Source: Coprococcus_A sp051877705
GTDB lineage: Bacteria; Bacillota; Clostridia; Lachnospirales; Lachnospiraceae
DNA length: 18,590 nucleotides
Direction: 5' to 3'
Assembly (NCBI GenBank): GCA_051877705.1
Contig: JBJEJD010000070.1
Location: forward strand, 1-18,590
Shown: piece after piece, positions 7,930 to 15,497 of the stretch
Position numbering within the stretch: the first letter of the stretch is position 1
How the letters are laid out: the number at the start of each line of letters is the position of its first letter
Made by a program: the position numbers and the translations under genes
The notes under the pieces: model-generated
Told to the model about the DNA's origin: nothing
Database searches by the model: none
Seen by the model: only the letters and a program-made list of their open reading frames with translations

Positions 7930-8586
7930 TCACTCATACAGTATATATTCAAGAAACTTCCGGCATGCATCCGGATGCTTCATTTCCTGAGGGAATATCA
8001 GAACGACTCTGTCTTCCCCGCCGCATTTCAGAATTTGTCCGAGTCTGGTTTTATTTATATCAATACATTCATATTTTCCGTCAATCTCTATGATGCAGTC
8101 CTTCCGGCTCTCCAGTTCTTTCTGATCCAATATTTCTTCCAGAACCACTATTTCAGCATCCAGCTGCTTACAATACTGAAGAAAGCTCTCCGGCATAATC
8201 ACTGCATCCAATGTACCTGCCGCCCAGTTCAGGAAAAATTTTTCATAAGAGCTTTCATTAATACCTTCCAGCTTTACGTCACCATAGGAAATCAGATAAT
8301 CTGAATCCACTAAAATTCTCTTTTCATCCAGGGCTGAATACAGCGCAAAATCTTTTGCCATCTTTGTGTCCCTGGAAAAGTCAACCTCCTGATTGACGAT
8401 CACAAGTGTAAATTCTTTCTTTTTTTCACCCCAGCCAATATGATAGATCAGAAGAATAATCAGACCAAAAAACAGCGTGGCAAGCAGAATATGATACCAA
8501 TAGTATGTCAGCACATATTCTGCTTTTTCACGTCTGTTCATATTTTTTGTTTTTATTCTGATATCTTCTCTCCATGCTTTCAGCAT
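7930..8586 (-). CDS. Single-pass membrane-anchored protein of unknown function
   Basis: I do not recognise a named family. The 218-residue protein has a basic, charged N-terminus (about residues 1-28), one transmembrane helix near 32-51 (HILLATLFFGLIILLIYHI), and then ~165 soluble residues, probably extracellular. The soluble part has alternating beta and alpha character (FTLVIVNQEVD, TLDAVIMPESFLQY, DAEIVVLEEIL), vaguely like a small periplasmic-binding-protein lobe. The AGTLDAVIMPESF stretch recalls the 'ligand present in a cleft' segment of such folds, but this is inference. Its ATG overlaps the TGA of the GH130 gene (ATGCTGA), so it is probably translated by coupling; no strong ribosome-binding site is visible. 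It directly precedes a DUF624 gene, suggesting the two work together. Confidence 0.75.
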   Translation of the reverse strand: MLKAWREDIRIKTKNMNRREKAEYVLTYYWYHILLATLFFGLIILLIYHIGWGEKKKEFTLVIVNQEVDFSRDTKMAKDFALYSALDEKRILVDSDYLISYGDVKLEGINESSYEKFFLNWAAGTLDAVIMPESFLQYCKQLDAEIVVLEEILDQKELESRKDCIIEIDGKYECIDINKTRLGQILKCGGEDRVVLIFPQEMKHPDACRKFLEYILYE

Positions 8587-9767
8587 GTTGTCTGTTCAGC
8601 CTCTTTCAGAATATCCATGTTTTTATCGATCAATTCACAGCGCTGTCTGACACAGTCCGCACTTCTTAAAGGATCCTTCGGGGTGTTAAAAAGATAATCC
8701 TCCAGTTTATCAATCGTTGTAACAGCCACATGCATTCTTGTATCACAGGATGCATAGTAAATATAGACATCACCGTTTTCACGGGCGATAGCCCCGTTCG
8801 TAAATACTACATTTGAAACATCTCCGACTCTCTCTTTGCCGAGCGGAACCAGAAAGACTCCCGAAGGCTCTGCCACCAGTTTCGATGGATCATTCAGATC
8901 TGTTCCAAAAGCATACAAAACATATCTCAGACCTGCCGCTGTATTTCTTACGCCATGAGCGATATGGATCCAGCATTTTTTTCCTTTGATTGGAACCGCA
9001 CCGGCACCATTTTTAGCCTCAGTCAGCGTATGATAGATTCTGCGGCTTGTGATGATTTCCTCATCTATGACAGCATGCTCAATGTCATCACAGGTGCCAA
9101 ATCCGATACCGCCGCCGCTTCCGGTATCAATAAAACCATCCATGGGACGTGTATAAAAGGCATATTTTCCATCGACAAATTCCGGATGAAGAACGACATT
9201 CCTCTGCTGCGGCGATCGGAGAGTTTTCAGATTATCCAGTCTTTCCCAGTTTTTCAGGTCTTTTGTTCGGACGATTCCCGCCTGGGCCACAGCGGCAGAC
9301 AGATCAGATGTGGTTGTGTCCTTGCTTTCCGAACAGAACACACCGTAAATATAGCCATCCTCATGTTTTGTCAGACGCATATCATAGACGTTGGTCTCCT
9401 CAGGACAGGTATCAGGCAATACCACCGGATAATCCCAGAAACGGAAGCCATCAATTCCATTATCACTTTCAGCAACAGCAAAAAATGATTTCCTGTCATT
9501 TCCTTCTACCCTTACTACAAGATAGAATTTACCGTTCAGTTCAATGGCTCCGGAATTCATCACTGCATTGATGCCAAGACGTTCTTCAAAATATGGATTG
9601 GTTTCTGCATTCAGATCATACCGCCAGTGGATAGGGGTATGTTCTCTGGTCAGCACCGGATAAAGATATCTGTCATAAATGCCATTATAAAAATCACTCT
9701 TTTGATTCTTTCTGGCAATTAATTTCTCATATTTTTCCAATTCTGAATAATATCTGTTATGTATCAC
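8580..9767 (-). CDS. GH130 subfamily 1: 4-O-beta-D-mannosyl-D-glucose phosphorylase
   Basis: This is a 395-residue cytoplasmic GH130_1 enzyme, normal family length. It phosphorolyses beta-1,4-mannosyl-glucose to alpha-mannose-1-phosphate and glucose. Supporting blocks are RVEGNDRKSFFAVAES, the YDMRL motif whose Asp129 matches in position the general acid of the Bacteroides fragilis enzyme, GGGIGFGTC, IHIAHGVRNTAAGLRYVLY, and GDVSNVVFTNG, the last two typical of subfamily 1. The open frame extends ten codons upstream, but GTG at 9765-9767 is preferred. AGGAGG (9776-9781) lies 8 nt before it and the GTG overlaps the epimerase TGA as GTGA, the usual signature of translational coupling. It partners with the adjacent 2-epimerase, which supplies its substrate. 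Confidence 0.92.
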   Translation of the reverse strand: MIHNRYYSELEKYEKLIARKNQKSDFYNGIYDRYLYPVLTREHTPIHWRYDLNAETNPYFEERLGINAVMNSGAIELNGKFYLVVRVEGNDRKSFFAVAESDNGIDGFRFWDYPVVLPDTCPEETNVYDMRLTKHEDGYIYGVFCSESKDTTTSDLSAAVAQAGIVRTKDLKNWERLDNLKTLRSPQQRNVVLHPEFVDGKYAFYTRPMDGFIDTGSGGGIGFGTCDDIEHAVIDEEIITSRRIYHTLTEAKNGAGAVPIKGKKCWIHIAHGVRNTAAGLRYVLYAFGTDLNDPSKLVAEPSGVFLVPLGKERVGDVSNVVFTNGAIARENGDVYIYYASCDTRMHVAVTTIDKLEDYLFNTPKDPLRSADCVRQRCELIDKNMDILKEAEQTTC

Positions 9768-10936
9768 TGTCCTATCCTCCTGATTACTTCCATGCACATT
9801 CTTCCGTTATGGTATGGACATTTCCATGGCTCCACAATTGGCTTTTTAAGCGGCTGTCCATTTTCATCTACTGCCCAGAACCATTCGGATCCATTTCTTT
9901 TATCTATTAAATATGTTTTGATATATTCCCATACTTCTTTTGCAGACTGAAGCCAGAAATACTCCTCAGGATTCTTCTGCCATGCGTTGACAAATCCTAC
10001 GATCGTCTCCGCCTGCACCCACCAGACTCTGGTGGTATTCTGAACACCGTTTTCTGCCTCATTAAGCAAAGAGTGATCTACCAGGGCACGTTCATAAATA
10101 TTCCTGGTTATTTCTGCTGTAATCGGCGCCAATCTGGCAGTATATGCTGCATCATCCAGTATTTCAATCCCCCTGTCCACAAGCCAGGCCGTCTCGATAT
10201 CATGCCCATAAGAGTAAAGATCAATCAGCGTATTCCAATTCCTGTCAAAGAATACTTCCTGTCTTCCAAGCTGATGGTTATAGACCTTGTCCGCAAATAA
10301 ATCCAGCATGAATCTAAGCCGGTCACCTGTGTTCTTATCATGGCTCACCCTATACAGCTCCGTATAGGCTTCAAACACATGAAGCAGCGTATTCATTGTT
10401 TTCTCTGCCAGAACGCCATTTTCAGAAAGCTTCTCGTTATCTTCCGGCTCAAAATCTCTGCTGAACGCTTCCAGATATCCCTCTGAGTCTGTGCATTTAT
10501 CTTCAATGAGCTTTTGAAGAGTAAATGCCAGACGAAGGGCTTCTTCATCCTTTGTCGCATCATAATAAGAAGAAAGAGCATAAATGGCAAAAGCCTGATT
10601 ATAGGTATGCTTTGTGTCATCTTTAATTGTACCGTCATAATTAACCGACCAGAAAACACCGCCATACTGTTCATCCACACAGTACTTCCGCATAAAATGC
10701 CATGCATGCGCAGCAGCATCCTTTAAATGTTCCTCTCCAAGCAGCATATAGGCATTGGAAAAAAACCACATGATCCGACTGTTTAGAATACAGCTTTTTT
10801 CATATTTTGAATCAACCTTCAGATCATATCCCATGTATCCGTAAAATCCACCATATTCTTCATCCCTAAGTCCTTCCCAGAACGGGATCAGTTTTTCCTC
10901 CAGATGTGCCCTGATTTCTTTTACAAATGTCTGCAT
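9764..10936 (-). CDS. Cellobiose 2-epimerase (mannobiose 2-epimerase role)
   Basis: This 390-residue protein belongs to the N-acylglucosamine/cellobiose 2-epimerase family, an (alpha/alpha)6 barrel. It interconverts glucose and mannose at the reducing end of beta-1,4-disaccharides. The three catalytic-site histidines are visible at conserved spacing: His186 (MNTLLHVFEAYTELYR), His245 (YSYGHDIETAWL) and His376 (CPYHNGRMCMEV). RVWWVQAE at 303-310 also matches the family. No signal peptide. It lies between the two GH130 genes, where it should turn mannobiose into mannosyl-glucose for GH130_1. The ATG is preceded by AAGG after the GH130_2 stop (6-nt gap), and the 3' end overlaps the next start by 4 nt. 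Confidence 0.93.
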   Translation of the reverse strand: MQTFVKEIRAHLEEKLIPFWEGLRDEEYGGFYGYMGYDLKVDSKYEKSCILNSRIMWFFSNAYMLLGEEHLKDAAAHAWHFMRKYCVDEQYGGVFWSVNYDGTIKDDTKHTYNQAFAIYALSSYYDATKDEEALRLAFTLQKLIEDKCTDSEGYLEAFSRDFEPEDNEKLSENGVLAEKTMNTLLHVFEAYTELYRVSHDKNTGDRLRFMLDLFADKVYNHQLGRQEVFFDRNWNTLIDLYSYGHDIETAWLVDRGIEILDDAAYTARLAPITAEITRNIYERALVDHSLLNEAENGVQNTTRVWWVQAETIVGFVNAWQKNPEEYFWLQSAKEVWEYIKTYLIDKRNGSEWFWAVDENGQPLKKPIVEPWKCPYHNGRMCMEVIRRIGQ

Positions 10937-10942
10937 AATCCT

Positions 10943-11965
10943 TTACCTTTTGCCCGGTTCCGTGTCAGATTCTCTTGTCACGCTGTTGTCTTTAATGTAA
11001 GCCACAATCTCATCCACCGTTGTAAAGGCAAGACCCACATAGGTATCTGCAGCACCGTAATAAATCGCGATTTTTCCAGTCTCCGCATCATGGATCGTTG
11101 CACACGGGAAAGTAACATTCGGTACAAATCCTCTTTCCTCATACCATTCTTCCGGTGTTAAGAGGAAGTTTTCACAACGGTACTTTACAATAGACGGATT
11201 ATCTATATCGAGGATGGCACCGCCGATACTGTATACATAACCATTACATGTTCCCGTCACCCCGTGATAAAAAAGAAGCCAGCCTTCTGTCGTTTCAATT
11301 GGAGCTGCACCGCCTCCAATTTTAAGGGATTCCCACCATTCACTGCTCTTGCCCATCACATGTCTGTGTTTGCCCCAGTAAACCATATCCGGACTTTCAG
11401 ATACAAAAATATCTCCAAATGGTGTATGACCACTATCACTTGGTCGGGAAAGCATCATAAAATTACCGTTAATCTTTCTTGGGAACAGAACCGCATTACG
11501 GTTAAAAGGAAGAAATGGATTTTCAATTCTCACAAAAGTTTTAAAATCTGTTGTTTTTGCCACACCGATCGCTGCTCCATAAAAATCCTGGCACCATATG
11601 ATATAGTAAGTATCTTCCACTTTAACGAGTCTTGGATCGTATGCATAAACCGGCATAAACGGCTGTCCGTCTTCATCAACAAATTCTATCTTATTCTCAT
11701 CAAAATTCCAGTGAATGGCATTCTGGCTCCGGCCAAGATAAATATACGGTATCCCATTTGTCTGCTCTCCTCTGAACACACCGATAAAGGCATCTCCATA
11801 AGGAATAACAGCACTGTTAAAAATACGTGCCACCCCTTTAACAGGATTTCTTCCAATAATCGGATTTTCCGAATAACGCCATATCGGTGCGTCATTCAGG
11901 TTGTCCGGTCTTTCCTGCCATGGTACATTCGGTACTGCAGAACCAATGATTTTTACTTCACTCAT
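10943..11965 (-). CDS. GH130 subfamily 2: beta-1,4-mannooligosaccharide phosphorylase
   Basis: This is a 340-residue GH130_2 enzyme, normal length, cytoplasmic. Signature stretches are ARIFNSAVIPYGDAFIGVFRGE (continuing into IPYIYLGRS), YAYDPRL with the catalytic-region Asp110, and WESLKIGGGAAPIETTEGWL. It removes mannose from the non-reducing end of beta-1,4-mannooligosaccharides as mannose-1-phosphate. The open frame can begin at a TTG at 11986, but the ATG at 11963-11965 gives the family-like MSEVKIIG start. This ATG lacks a full AGGAGG: only GGTGA is found 5 nt upstream, and that is also the stop codon region of a short leader ORF. Expression may therefore depend on coupling to the leader. 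It is the first enzyme gene after the permeases. Confidence 0.9.
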   Translation of the reverse strand: MSEVKIIGSAVPNVPWQERPDNLNDAPIWRYSENPIIGRNPVKGVARIFNSAVIPYGDAFIGVFRGEQTNGIPYIYLGRSQNAIHWNFDENKIEFVDEDGQPFMPVYAYDPRLVKVEDTYYIIWCQDFYGAAIGVAKTTDFKTFVRIENPFLPFNRNAVLFPRKINGNFMMLSRPSDSGHTPFGDIFVSESPDMVYWGKHRHVMGKSSEWWESLKIGGGAAPIETTEGWLLFYHGVTGTCNGYVYSIGGAILDIDNPSIVKYRCENFLLTPEEWYEERGFVPNVTFPCATIHDAETGKIAIYYGAADTYVGLAFTTVDEIVAYIKDNSVTRESDTEPGKR

Positions 11966-11970
11966 AAATT

Positions 11971-12012
11971 TCACCACAAGGCACAATGCATTGCCAAAAA
12001 TTCAGCCTGCAT
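11971..12012 (-). CDS. Candidate 13-codon leader ORF upstream of GH130_2
   Basis: The peptide would be MQAEFLAMHCALW. An AGGAGG (12018-12023, within AAAGGAGGG) sits 5 nt before its ATG, the best ribosome-binding site in this part of the operon. Its TGA ends 5 nt before the GH130_2 ATG, in a different frame. The ORF runs through the stem-loop described at 11980-12018, so ribosomes reading it would open the hairpin and deliver themselves to the phosphorylase start. Whether the peptide itself matters is unknown. It could also be a chance ORF made visible by a misplaced ribosome-binding site. Confidence 0.45.
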   Translation of the reverse strand: MQAEFLAMHCALW

Positions 12013-12018
12013 TGTGCC
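11980..12018 (-). promoter_or_regulatory. 11-bp stem-loop between permease and phosphorylase genes
   Basis: A perfect 11-bp inverted repeat, GGCACAATGCA and TGCATTGTGCC, encloses a 17-nt loop. In the transcript the upstream arm contains the leader-ORF start codon and the last base of its ribosome-binding site; the downstream arm ends 14 nt before the GH130_2 ATG. There is no T-tract, so it is not an intrinsic terminator. It may gate translation or protect a processed mRNA end. Confidence 0.65.
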
Positions 12019-12047
12019 CTCCTTTCTGTCTGATCTGAATTATTTTG

Positions 12048-12056
12048 AGTATAACA
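12048..12056 (-). promoter_or_regulatory. Possible internal extended -10 promoter
   Basis: The minus strand reads TGTTATACT, an extended -10 (TGn plus TATACT, 5 of 6 to consensus), just downstream of the permease stop. No -35 hexamer is present at the right distance. If real it would transcribe the enzyme genes apart from the transporter, starting near 12041, upstream of the leader ORF. Confidence 0.25.
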
Positions 12057-12060
12057 AAAA

Positions 12061-12909
12061 CTATCCTTTAACTGCTCCTGAGGCCATTCCACTGTATACC
12101 TGTTTCTGAAATACAAGGAAGAAAATCAGTATAGGAATAATCGTAATAATCACCCCGGCACATATATAGTTATACTGATTACCATAAGGACCGGTAAAGG
12201 TATAAAGCGCCGTAGATATTGTTTTCAGCTCAGGAAGCTGAAGATACAGGTTGGATGCATAATATTCGTTATACACACTGACTCCTTTTAATACCAGTGA
12301 TGTCATAATCGCCGGTTTAAGAAGCGGGAAAAGAATTTTGAAAAATACACCAAAATAAGTACATCCATCCATCATGGCTGACTCATCCAACGAGGTCGAC
12401 AGATTTTCAAAAAACTGAAGGAAGATATAAATCGAAATAATATCTGTTCCCATTAATACAATCATGTATCCATATAAATGATTGATCAGCCCAAGAGAAT
12501 GCATGATCTTAAAAATCGTAACCTGCATGGCAATACCCGGAAGCATAGATGCAAACAGGAAGAGATTTTCAATAAGACCACGGCCCGGGAATGTAAATCG
12601 ATTAAGTACATAGGCAAGCATGGAACTGATCAGGACAGACATCGTCAAAACGACGATCAGTACAAGCGCCGTGTTGAAGAATCCCCTGAGCATATTCGCC
12701 TTTTGAAAAGCAATCTTAAAATTTTCAAGATACAGGAATGATTTTGGAAGTGCCAAAACAGATGTTGTTGCATATTCTTCATTTGTCTTAAATGCCGTCA
12801 AAACACAGACACACACAGGGGTCAATGCAACAAGAGAAGCTATAATCAGTGTTGCGTACTGTATGATACCGAAAATAACCGCACTGATTTTTCTTTTCTT
12901 TAATTTCAT
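12061..12909 (-). CDS. Sugar ABC transporter permease, MalG-type
   Basis: This 282-residue inner-membrane permease is of the carbohydrate uptake (CUT1) class. It has about six hydrophobic segments beginning near residues 11, 75, 113, 145, 195 and 255. The EAA loop that contacts the ATPase is at about 176-195 (ESAMMDGCTYFGVFFKILFP, conserved Gly182). The C-terminus FQKQVYSGMASGAVKG is typical of MalG-like partners. It pairs with the adjacent permease to form the channel for mannan-oligosaccharides. Its ATG overlaps the preceding stop as ATGA, with GGGAGG about 9 nt upstream. The ATPase subunit is not in the window. Confidence 0.92.
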   Translation of the reverse strand: MKLKKRKISAVIFGIIQYATLIIASLVALTPVCVCVLTAFKTNEEYATTSVLALPKSFLYLENFKIAFQKANMLRGFFNTALVLIVVLTMSVLISSMLAYVLNRFTFPGRGLIENLFLFASMLPGIAMQVTIFKIMHSLGLINHLYGYMIVLMGTDIISIYIFLQFFENLSTSLDESAMMDGCTYFGVFFKILFPLLKPAIMTSLVLKGVSVYNEYYASNLYLQLPELKTISTALYTFTGPYGNQYNYICAGVIITIIPILIFFLVFQKQVYSGMASGAVKG

Positions 12910-13922
12910 TGTACGGTTCCTCCCTTCATTGCAATACTCTGCTGATTCTGACTGCCGACTTTCGTTTTACGGCTTTTTGTTTTTGATCCACTTTTCGGTT
13001 TATCAGTAAATACGTATTTGAAGAATAATTTCTGAGCCACAGTACAAAGGATAATAATAACCAAAAGTACAATAGCCATCGCACATGCGAGACCTACTTT
13101 CTGATTCTCATGAGCCAGACGGTTCATAATAACAAAATAGGTACCTGTTCCCATCATACCATTTGTAATGACATAAGGCGGCTCAAATGCGCTTAAACAG
13201 CCGCTGATGCACAGAATGATATTCAAGACAATGATGGACTTGATACTTGGCAGAATAATATACAGGAACTGATGCCATCTATTGGCACCATCCAGTGAAG
13301 CTGCTTCAAAAAGATCCGTATCAACTGACATCATTGCTCCAAGGAAAAGAACAACATTTTGTCCTGTATATCTCCAAACAGAGGTTGCAGCCAGAGAAAT
13401 ATTATTAATTCTCTGATCCTGCAGCCATAAAGGAATATTATCGATACTCATTCCAAACATCTGAAGAATCGTATCCAATACATATCCTCTTGCATAGAAG
13501 AATTTGAAAATGAAGCCGACAGCAATACCACAGATCAGGTAAGGAAAGAACATCGTAGCTTTAAAGAAAGATTCCCCTTTTACCTTAAATACCATCATGG
13601 TTGCAAAAAGCAGGGCCAAAGCCAGCTGAACAACGCCTCCGGCCATGTAGTAAAGGCTGACAAACAGTGAACCAAAAATCTCTTTACGGTTAAACACTTC
13701 AATATAGTTCTTCAGTCCGACAAAGGTTCTTGATCCCAGATACTTCATATCATAGAAACTGAATTCAACCATCTTAATAAAAGGAATATAAGTAAATACC
13801 ATAAGAAGCAACAGAGGAATAAACATAAAAGTGCATATCAGCAGAACCTTCTGGACTTTTCTTGTTCCAAACCATTGCTTAAAGGACTTTTTGTCGTTTT
13901 TACTGTCATTCGGTTTACTCAT
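12906..13922 (-). CDS. Sugar ABC transporter permease, MalF-type
   Basis: This 338-residue CUT1-class permease has about six membrane segments (starting near 26, 87, 121, 186, 229 and 277). The EAA loop lies at residues 207-226 (EAASLDGANRWHQFLYIILP). A basic, Ser/Lys-rich cytoplasmic C-terminal tail of ~35 residues follows the last helix. The start is taken at the ATG at 13920-13922, which has AAAGGAG 6 nt upstream. The open frame reaches a further ten codons upstream without a ribosome-binding site and runs into the intergenic hairpin. It forms the translocation pore with the MalG-type permease, receiving sugar from the lipoprotein encoded just upstream. Confidence 0.92.
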   Translation of the reverse strand: MSKPNDSKNDKKSFKQWFGTRKVQKVLLICTFMFIPLLLLMVFTYIPFIKMVEFSFYDMKYLGSRTFVGLKNYIEVFNRKEIFGSLFVSLYYMAGGVVQLALALLFATMMVFKVKGESFFKATMFFPYLICGIAVGFIFKFFYARGYVLDTILQMFGMSIDNIPLWLQDQRINNISLAATSVWRYTGQNVVLFLGAMMSVDTDLFEAASLDGANRWHQFLYIILPSIKSIIVLNIILCISGCLSAFEPPYVITNGMMGTGTYFVIMNRLAHENQKVGLACAMAIVLLVIIILCTVAQKLFFKYVFTDKPKSGSKTKSRKTKVGSQNQQSIAMKGGTVQ

Positions 13923-13939
13923 AAAAGTCTCCTTTCCAT

Positions 13940-13975
13940 GAAACTGCCGCATTGCTGCGGCAATGCGACAGTCTC
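13940..13975 (-). promoter_or_regulatory. 16-bp hairpin between binding protein and permease genes
   Basis: The arms GAAACTGCCGCATTGC and GCAATGCGACAGTCTC pair over 16 positions, including two G-U wobbles in the RNA, around a 4-nt loop. It lies 11 nt after the lipoprotein gene and 17 nt before the permease ATG. No T-run follows, so it is better explained as an mRNA-stabilising or processing element than a terminator. Such hairpins after sugar-binding-protein genes are known to raise the binding protein above the permeases. Confidence 0.7.
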
Positions 13976-13986
13976 GTTTTCATCTG

Positions 13987-15345
13987 TTACTCTGTAACTT
14001 CAACACCATAGGTTTCCTGTGCAGATGTCCACTTTGCATTCCACTCTGCCATCAGATCATCCAGAGATTTTGTGTTGTACAGAGCAGCTTCCAGAACTTC
14101 ACCTACCGGGTAGTCTCCGCTTAATACTTCCGCAGAATTACGAAGATCGTCATACAGGCTTTCTTCGCCTTCCAGCGGAGCATTATCAGACAAAAGCTCT
14201 ACACCTTCAAATTCAGCAAGAGAATCCGGAAGAGGTTCACCCTTCAAAGCCGGAATACTTCCTTCATCATCAAAGATTGGAGATTCTTCAAGCAGCCATT
14301 TTACATAGAGCATAGAAGCAATCTGGTTTTCTTCACTGGCTTTATTGTTAATAGCATAAGCATAGTTGCCGCCTGATGCCGCTGCTCTTTCGCCATTGAC
14401 AGTAATAGGGAACGGCATATAGCCAATATCATCCGGATTTGGTCCCGCATCTTTAAACTGCTGAACACACCAGGAGCCAAGCACCATGGTTGCCACTTCT
14501 CCGCTATTGATCATCCCTTTTGAGGACTCCCAGTCACTGGATGCCGGATCTTCTTCAACAAGCTTATTGGCAACAGCTTCATACAATGTGTAGAAAACTG
14601 CATATGGGCCGCTCATCTCTTCATTCTTTGTAAAAGGATCTTTCTGATGAAGCAGTTTATTATTCTTGTAATCCGCATCAGCATTGGAAGCGATACCTAC
14701 ATAGTCATTCCATGCGCCCATTGTCCATCCTGCTGAGAAATTTGTATATAATGGAACTGCATCTGTTTTTTCTTTGATCAATTTCAGATCATTCAGGAAC
14801 TCATCCGGTGTTGTCGGTAGTTCTGTAATTCCTGCTTCTTTCCAGATTCTCTTGTTATAAGCGACACCGCCGGCCGTTCCGCCATTCGGAATACCATATA
14901 CTGTACCGTTATAGGTTTTTTCAGTTATAAAATTGTAGATGCCGTTCAGTGTATCATAGTCACCCATTGGTGTGAAATAATCACCCATGGCACTCTTTTC
15001 AACAGTTGCAGGAATAAAGCAAATATCGCCCCAATCACCTGTAGTCAGACGAAGCGTTAATGATTCTTCATAATCCGTAATCGCTTCATATGTAACCTTG
15101 ATGTTCGGGTATTTTTCCATAAATTGATCTGCATATCCCTGATATACCGTATCCACAATATCCGTTCTGTTAGTGAGGATTTTAATATCTGCCGTCAGAT
15201 CCTGATAATCCTCTCCATTAATTGTGTCAATGGTCGGAACAGAAGCTGTTGTCTGGCTCACCTCTCCTCCTTTTCCTCCGCCGCATGCTGTCAAAGACAG
15301 AATCATTGTTGCCGTCATCATTAAGCTAAATAATCCCTTTTTCAT
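13987..15345 (-). CDS. Extracellular sugar-binding lipoprotein of ABC transporter
   Basis: This 452-residue family 1 extracellular solute-binding protein has a lipoprotein signal peptide. The lipobox LTAC puts the lipidated cysteine at residue 21, followed by a Gly-rich linker (GGGKGG). The mature part has the usual two-lobe pattern, with ADIKILTNRTDIVDT and GYADQFMEKYPNIKVTYEAITDYEESLTLRLTTGDWGDI at the start of lobe 1. It should capture (galacto)(gluco)mannan-oligosaccharides at the outer membrane face and hand them to the permeases; substrate is inferred from the operon. GGAGGAG lies about 5 nt before the ATG. The gene begins the operon, directly behind a sigma-A-like promoter and an operator-like palindrome. 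Confidence 0.93.
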   Translation of the reverse strand: MKKGLFSLMMTATMILSLTACGGGKGGEVSQTTASVPTIDTINGEDYQDLTADIKILTNRTDIVDTVYQGYADQFMEKYPNIKVTYEAITDYEESLTLRLTTGDWGDICFIPATVEKSAMGDYFTPMGDYDTLNGIYNFITEKTYNGTVYGIPNGGTAGGVAYNKRIWKEAGITELPTTPDEFLNDLKLIKEKTDAVPLYTNFSAGWTMGAWNDYVGIASNADADYKNNKLLHQKDPFTKNEEMSGPYAVFYTLYEAVANKLVEEDPASSDWESSKGMINSGEVATMVLGSWCVQQFKDAGPNPDDIGYMPFPITVNGERAAASGGNYAYAINNKASEENQIASMLYVKWLLEESPIFDDEGSIPALKGEPLPDSLAEFEGVELLSDNAPLEGEESLYDDLRNSAEVLSGDYPVGEVLEAALYNTKSLDDLMAEWNAKWTSAQETYGVEVTE

Positions 15346-15366
15346 AGTTTCTCCTCCGTCTTATTT

Positions 15367-15386
15367 TTAACTTAATATTAAGCTAA
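15367..15386. promoter_or_regulatory. Operator-like 20-bp palindrome at transporter-operon start
   Basis: TTAACTTAATATTAAGCTAA on the plus strand is self-complementary at 18 of 20 positions, with a perfect 12-bp core CTTAATATTAAG. It begins 4 bp downstream of the -10 hexamer and spans the expected transcription start, a classic repressor site. The LacI-type regulator encoded just upstream is the obvious candidate. A caution: LacI-family operators usually have a central CG, which this lacks, so another regulator or plain AT-rich symmetry is possible. Confidence 0.45.
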
Positions 15387-15390
15387 TTTA

Positions 15391-15419
15391 ATTTTATAAT
15401 ATGAGTAGTATATTTTCAA
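15391..15419 (-). promoter_or_regulatory. Probable sigma-A promoter of the transporter/phosphorylase operon
   Basis: The minus strand carries TTGAAA (15414-15419) and TAAAAT (15391-15396) separated by exactly 17 nt; the -10 matches consensus at 5 of 6 and the -35 at 5 of 6. The start point is expected near 15384, giving a ~39-nt leader before the lipoprotein ATG. Confidence 0.6.
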
Positions 15420-15497
15420 CCTTTTATTGCATCTATTAGCATTTTCGTCGATATATATGATTTTTAAATCCTTTTTAATTGTCTATTTAGTATAAAA

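Noticed and set aside
11980..12018. Intrinsic terminator between permease and phosphorylase genes
   Set aside because: The stem is clear, but no run of T residues follows on the transcribed strand; the downstream sequence is TTGTGGTGAAATTT.
11264..12109. 281-codon open frame on the plus strand
   Set aside because: It is antisense to GH130_2 and the following gap, has no family resemblance, and the GH130_2 motifs are all present on the minus strand.
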